Origin: Bryopsis sp. KO-2023
Taxonomy: Eukaryota > Chlorophyta > Ulvophyceae > Bryopsidales > Bryopsidaceae
Assembly (NCBI GenBank): GCA_030272585.1
Contig: BSYQ01000007.1
Location: forward strand, 1,182,001-1,246,000
Length of the DNA stretch: 64,000 nt
Direction: 5' to 3'
The position numbers and the translations under genes were made by a program. This document shows positions 59,301 to 64,000 of this stretch, one piece after another. How positions within the stretch are numbered: position 1 is the first letter of the stretch; every line of letters begins with the position of its first letter. Below the pieces are notes generated by a model, which saw only the letters and a list, made by a program, of their open reading frames with translations, made no database searches and was not told the DNA's origin.

Positions 59301-60741
59301 ATGTCTCTGTTCAATAACATCATTGCTGCTCTCTTGTTTCTGACATTAACACGAGTCGATTCGGCGTATCGCCGGGAGGTGTTGCAGGCTCAAGAAAGTG
59401 CCGCCGTCGATGGAGAAGATTGCCCTGGTGGGTTGGGTTTAATCTCCTCAATTGTTGGGGCTTGTCAGGAACGATACTGAAAAGTAATCACATGGCGTTC
59501 ACGCTGCGCCAGGTCGTGGCAGTCTTCAAGAATATGCCGACTATTTCGACAAGCAGCTGAGAACCCAAACGCTCCTCTTTTGGTACGACAAGCTGGATGT
59601 GGAGAATGGCGGGTTTGACCTTGATCCAGGTAAGTTGAAGAAGGCGTGGATTTTCATCAGTTGCGTAGATATTCGACGAGTTTGTAAACTGTAGGGCTGC
59701 TACGCAGATGGGAAGCATATCGTGGCGCAGAGTCGTTTGATCTGGCTCTTCTCCTATACCCACTTGAAAGGATTCAACGCAGACGGAGTCGACAGCTTGA
59801 ATGCGGCCGCAGCGGGTTTTGAGTTCGTATCGTCGAAAATGCGCGATCCCGTCCATGGCGGCTACTACTGGTCTGTCGACAAGCAAGGGAATGTTCAAGA
59901 CGATCGCAAGATGATGTACGGCCAGAGCTTTGTTCTATACGCGTTCACCACCTACTTCAAGGCCTCAGGCGATCCGAAAGGGAAGGAACTGGCCATGGAG
60001 CTGTTCCAAACGCTCGTCGACAAAGCGCAGGATACCACCACAGGACTCGGCGGCTGGTTTGAACAATTCACAGCCGATTGGACTGTGTTGTCGCAGGGAG
60101 ACACTCCGCTTTCTCAGCCTGGATCCAAAACCCATGGGGCTACGATCCACTTCATGGAATCTCTTACTGACCTCCTTCTCGTTACAGGGAATCCAAGAGT
60201 GAGAGCTGTTTTGGCGCAGGTCGTCGACAAAGACATTCGTTTGTTCTTTCCACCCGATCCCGACGAGTTTGTAACACGCATTGATTTCAGTGGAAACAGT
60301 ATCGGGCGGCTGGATCACTATGGATATGGTTTTGAGTACGCGTGGTTGAGAATTGAAGCCCAGCGTGCCTTGGGGCGCTCGCTGAATTGGGATGATTACG
60401 ATCGCTACACGCGGAAGATGATCGAGAAGGGTATTGATGCGAAATCAGGCGGGATTTTTGACGCCGAAAGCCTGGTGTGGTGGGCGCAAGCGGAGGTGAT
60501 GTCTGGGGTCGCCGTGGATAAGGCTTTCAGAAACGGTAGTGAATATGAGGATGTCTTGTTGAGGCTGATGCGATTTGTGGAGTGTGCTTTTGTGGACCCC
60601 AAGGATGGGATCTGGCGGTGGGGAGTGAACAGCGATGGATCGATTCAAGATGATGCAAAATTCAACAAATGGAAAGCAGGATTTCATGATACTCGGGGCA
60701 TGGTCAAATTCGTGAAGGCCTACAAGGCTGTTTCGAAGTAG
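59301..60741 (+). CDS. N-acylglucosamine 2-epimerase family protein 2, secreted, one conserved His replaced
   Basis: Exons are 59301-59427, 59513-59629 and 59708-60741, at the same intron positions and phases as AGE1; 425 residues. The signal peptide is MSLFNNIIAALLFLTLTRVDS. The N-terminal motif DCPGRGSLQEYADYFD matches CTGRNSLEEYAEYFD of AGE1. Family motifs HIVAQSRLIWLFS, GGYYWSVDKQGN, IHFMESLTDLL and GFHDTRGMVKF are kept. At the GHxxExxW-type position, however, it has YGYGFEYAWLR, so the histidine is tyrosine (codon 60325-60327). In bacterial and animal homologues this His is in the active site, so activity may be altered. Second of three tandem copies, cut off from AGE1 by element E. Confidence 0.9.
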
Positions 60742-61776
60742 CTGATTGACTGTGAAATTTTCGTTATTAGTTCAAACAAACAAACATAAATTACATTGTG
60801 GAGGAGAATTAGTCATTAGTTCAACAACAAGTGAACATAGCTCCATCAATGAGCAATGGTGATGTGATTTTCTGAAATCACTATAGGAATTGCTGAGTGC
60901 ATTTTTCTTGCCGTTGAGTTCTCTTTTTTGTTTTGAGCAAGATTATCATTATTGGCTTTGGGCTCTCAACTCTGGGAAATGCAGCTGTTGTGTCAAATGT
61001 GATCACCACAATGTCAAGTAAAAAAGAAAGGATGTGTGAGGCGGTGTGGTTGGGAAGGGGGAATGGAATGGTGCAAAAAATAACTTTTCTCAGCAAATGT
61101 AACAGTGTCAGGAAACATGCAAACTTTTGGAGGAAGGCCTGAAACATAGTCTCTTGCCGTAAACGACTGTTGCAAATCGAGAGCATGTGGTGTGTAACGA
61201 GTATCTAATGACATTGTGGAAGGAATCAAGGGAGGAGAGGTGTAGGGGGAACTATTGCAAGAACCTGGCGACAGATTTCCCCCCTAAGGTGATTTTTGTT
61301 GTTTCCTCTTCTTTTGTAAAAACCGTAATCCTGGGGGAAGAGGTCCGACCTCGACGAGTCCTGAATATTCTGTGACCAGATCCGACCACCACCAGTTTCG
61401 GTTCAGATTTTTAGATTTGGTTTTTCTATGGTTTTTTTAATTGTAGACTTGGAAATGGGGAGACGTTTGGTTGTTTTCCTTTCTTCTTCTTTTGGAGTTC
61501 CAGCGGTGGTGTACCCACTCATTGATACATGGTGGAATAATATCATTTTTTCTATGGACTTTGAGGTCCAAAAAAGTGTCACTGTAGCTCGCTTGTTTAT
61601 GGGGATGGGTAGAGGCGGCGGCCGCAACTCGCTGGACACAAAGCACAAGTCTATATCGAAGTTACATAGTTTGCGATGGGTTTGTGTGACCGTACCAATC
61701 ATATCCCCCCGGTCTCGTCAATCACCCAACCTTATCCCCTCCCTCTGATCGCTGTTAGGATGAGTGGAAAACAGAA
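60742..61776. other. Intergenic region between AGE2 and AGE3
   Basis: Open frames in both strands here are short and not recognisable. It holds the AGE2 3' end and AGE3 promoter, with no motif I can name. Confidence 0.4.
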
Positions 61777-63155
61777 ATGGGTTCGTTGCGAGCACTGGGA
61801 GTGGTTTTGGTGCTGTTCAAATCGTTATGCGTGGATTCAGCACATCATCGACACACCTTGCAGGCCTCAGGAAATGCCGACCTCAGCTGTGCAGGTCATG
61901 GTAGTCTCAAAGAATACGCTGACTATTTCGATCAACAGTTGCGGACACAGACATTGCCGTTTTGGTACGGAAAGCTCGACAGTGAGAATGGCGGCTTCGA
62001 CCTGGATGCAGGCAAGAATAAAAACCGCGTGATGGAAACGCCTTCCTTATCGTCTGCTAGAGTTTCTCTTTAGTTGAATTATTTGTGTGGGATTTTCTTG
62101 TGCAAAGCTGAGCTTGTTGACGCACAGGGGGGAAGCATATCGTGGCACAGAGTCGTTTGATCTGGCTCTTCTCCTATACGCACTTGAAAGGATTCAACGC
62201 AGACGGAGTCGACAGCCTGAAAGCGGCCGCAGCGGGGTTTGAGTTCGTATCGTCAAAAATGCGCGATCCCGTCAATGGCGGCTACTACTGGTCCGTCGAC
62301 AAGCAAGGGAATGTTCAAGACGATCGCAAGATGATGTACGGCCAGAGCTTTGTTCTATACGCGTTCACCACCTACTTCAAGGCCTCAGGCGATCCAAAAG
62401 CGAAGGGATTGGCCATGGAGCTGTTCCAAACGCTGGTCGACAAAGCGCAGGATACCACCACAGGATTCGGCGGCTGGTTCGAACACTTCACAGCCGATTG
62501 GACTGTGTTGTCGGAGGGAGACACTCCGCTTTCTCAGCCCGGGTTGAAGTCGCAGAATTTCGTGATGCACTTTATGGAATCGCTTACCGACCTTCTTCTC
62601 GTCACGGGCGATCCAACAGTGAGAAGCACTCTGACGCAGGTGGTTGATAAGGATGTTACCGTTTTCTATCCTCCCGATCCTGCGAAAATAGTCAGACGAG
62701 TGGATTTTACTGGAGGTGCAACCGGAGGAACAGATGTGTATGCTCATGCGCTGGAATCTGCTTGGTTGAGGATCGAAGCGGAATCGGCTTTGGGTCGTGG
62801 CCTGGATTGGAGCACTTTCGACGCGTACATGACAAATATGATCGCCAAGGGAATCGATGGGAAATCTGGAGGGATGTCTGACTCGGGGGAATTGGTTTGG
62901 TGGGCCCAAGGCGAGGTGATGTCGGGTATCGCCGTGGACAAAGAGTTTAGAGGGGGCAAGCAACATGAGGAAGTCTTGTTGCGGCTGCTCCGATTTGTGG
63001 AGTGCCATTTGGTGGATCCGAATGATGGGATTTGGTGGTGGTCTGTGAACAGCGATGGGTCGGTTCGGAATGGCCGAAAATTCGGGAAATGGAAAGCTGG
63101 ATTCCATGCGGTCCGTGGGATGGTAAAGTTCGTGAAGGCATACAAGGGAACATAG
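61777..63155 (+). CDS. N-acylglucosamine 2-epimerase family protein 3, secreted
   Basis: Exons are 61777-62011 and 62128-63155; 420 residues. The first intron of AGE1/AGE2 is absent, so signal peptide (MGSLRALGVVLVLFKSLCVDS) and the CAGHGSLKEYADYFD segment are in one exon. The remaining intron starts with GC (CAG/GCAAGA) instead of GT and ends in AG. Its position and phase match the second intron of the paralogues, which supports it. All family motifs are kept: HIVAQSRLIWLFS, GGYYWSVDKQGN, MHFMESLTDLL, YAHALESAWLR and GFHAVRGMVKF. It should be an active sugar epimerase or isomerase of the secretory route. An alternative ATG lies upstream (61760) in another frame. Confidence 0.88.
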
Positions 63156-64000
63156 GCATGATTTTGCAATTCTCAATTTTTGGTGGATTTCATGAGGAGC
63201 CCATCTACAACAAATACATTGTGCTTGAAATAGAGTGGACAAGGTCGAAGCTAGATGTGGGGTTTTGATTGGGGTTCAGCACCCAGTGGCACATGATTTT
63301 CGCAAATTTGTATTTTCTTTTCCGGTCTATCCCGCACCCCCCCCCCCCCCCCCCAAATAATAAGGAAATGTATTTTATGCACAATCAGTAGGATGTTCAT
63401 GGCTTCTTTTTGCTTGATTTGCAGTTCTGTGGTTCAGTCGGCTGATTCTCTGAACTGTGATTTTAGATAAACTTTAGCTTGTGGGGGTGACTCAAAGTCT
63501 ATGAACATAAACCCCTTGACCCAATGTTTTGAAGCCTTTGGAGTAAAAAGTGCTCTGGTAGATGTCAAAATGTTTCTGATTATCTGTGATTAAGTGCGTG
63601 CCTGCTGTAAGCAATTTCCTAGCCTTGCTTTTGCAACCAACACGTGTCTTTTCGATCGATTGATCAACAGGGGCAGTTTGCGCAATAACTACTTGGGTAA
63701 CTGAAAAAACAGGATTTGTTTCTTTTTCTTGTTGGATTCGGTGAAGAACTGTGCAAAGCCAAATACAAAGCCATCATCCACATAAATGTGTTGGGGGTTT
63801 GTGGCTTTGAAAGGGGCAGGCCATTGGAAAGAAACCAAAAAAGACCTTCCTGTAACACTACCATGCAACAAATGCCAATTTTTGCGAACATCAGAAAAAA
63901 AACGCCTATCAGTGTTTCAACAAGTTCTATTCTGAGTGAGTGAGGAAGAAACCAGTGACAAGCAGACGCAAAAAAATCTTGTTACCAATGTCCGAACAGC
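63156..64000. other. Right flank, no recognisable gene
   Basis: The AGE3 3' flank, with a run of 18 C at 63337-63354 followed by AAATAATAA. An open frame at 63716-63943 is not recognisable. Confidence 0.45.

Overview
The window is nuclear DNA of a photosynthetic eukaryote of the green lineage. The plastid lipocalin gene, GT-AG introns and an AATAAA poly(A) signal support this. A green or streptophyte alga, or an early land plant, is my inference; the species cannot be named from the sequence alone. About three quarters of the window is transposable elements.

Left part (1568-36039): a nest of four LTR retrotransposons, all on the minus strand. Element A (6.9 kb once its inserts are removed, 327-bp LTRs, 4-bp target duplication) was entered twice, 195 bp apart within its pol gene, by two members of one family, B (3896-12627) and C (12829-31687). 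Element C was later split inside its gag zinc knuckle by D (18553-28612), a 10-kb chromovirus with gag, pol (protease, RT, RNase H, integrase, chromodomain) and an extra third ORF with a RING-like cysteine/histidine pattern. Every insert has matching target duplications, every LTR pair looks identical by eye, and the A frame stays open across both insertion sites, so the whole nest looks young. B and C share the same integrase truncation and so look non-autonomous for integration.

Middle part (36044-45672): host genes. These are an intronless F-box/LRR gene (37142-38494, +), a two-exon DSS1/SEM1 proteasome-lid gene (39608-40358, -), a plastid/thylakoid-lumen lipocalin of the LCNP type (41059-42595, +), and the first of three tandem N-acylglucosamine 2-epimerase (AGE) family genes with predicted signal peptides (44106-45672, +).

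Right part (46053-58731): a second retrotransposon of the A lineage, element E (172-bp LTRs, + strand), interrupted in frame by an autonomous hAT DNA transposon (48489-55478). The hAT carries an apparently intact 12-exon, 903-residue transposase with a BED finger and hAT dimerisation region. Clusters of CCTGTCC/GGACAGG and CCGGTC half-sites lie at both of its ends and inside two introns. This TE pair separates AGE1 from AGE2 (59301-60741) and AGE3 (61777-63155).

The most interesting system is the A/E lineage. In both copies the polyprotein ATG is made from the last base of the LTR and the first two of the primer-binding site. The N-terminus is hydrophobic (signal-peptide or anchor-like). An unassigned beta-rich domain, somewhat like the dUTPase fold, follows the protease. 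The RT carries a retrovirus-like LPQG motif rather than the Ty3-type MPFG. E also lacks a recognisable capsid and zinc knuckle.
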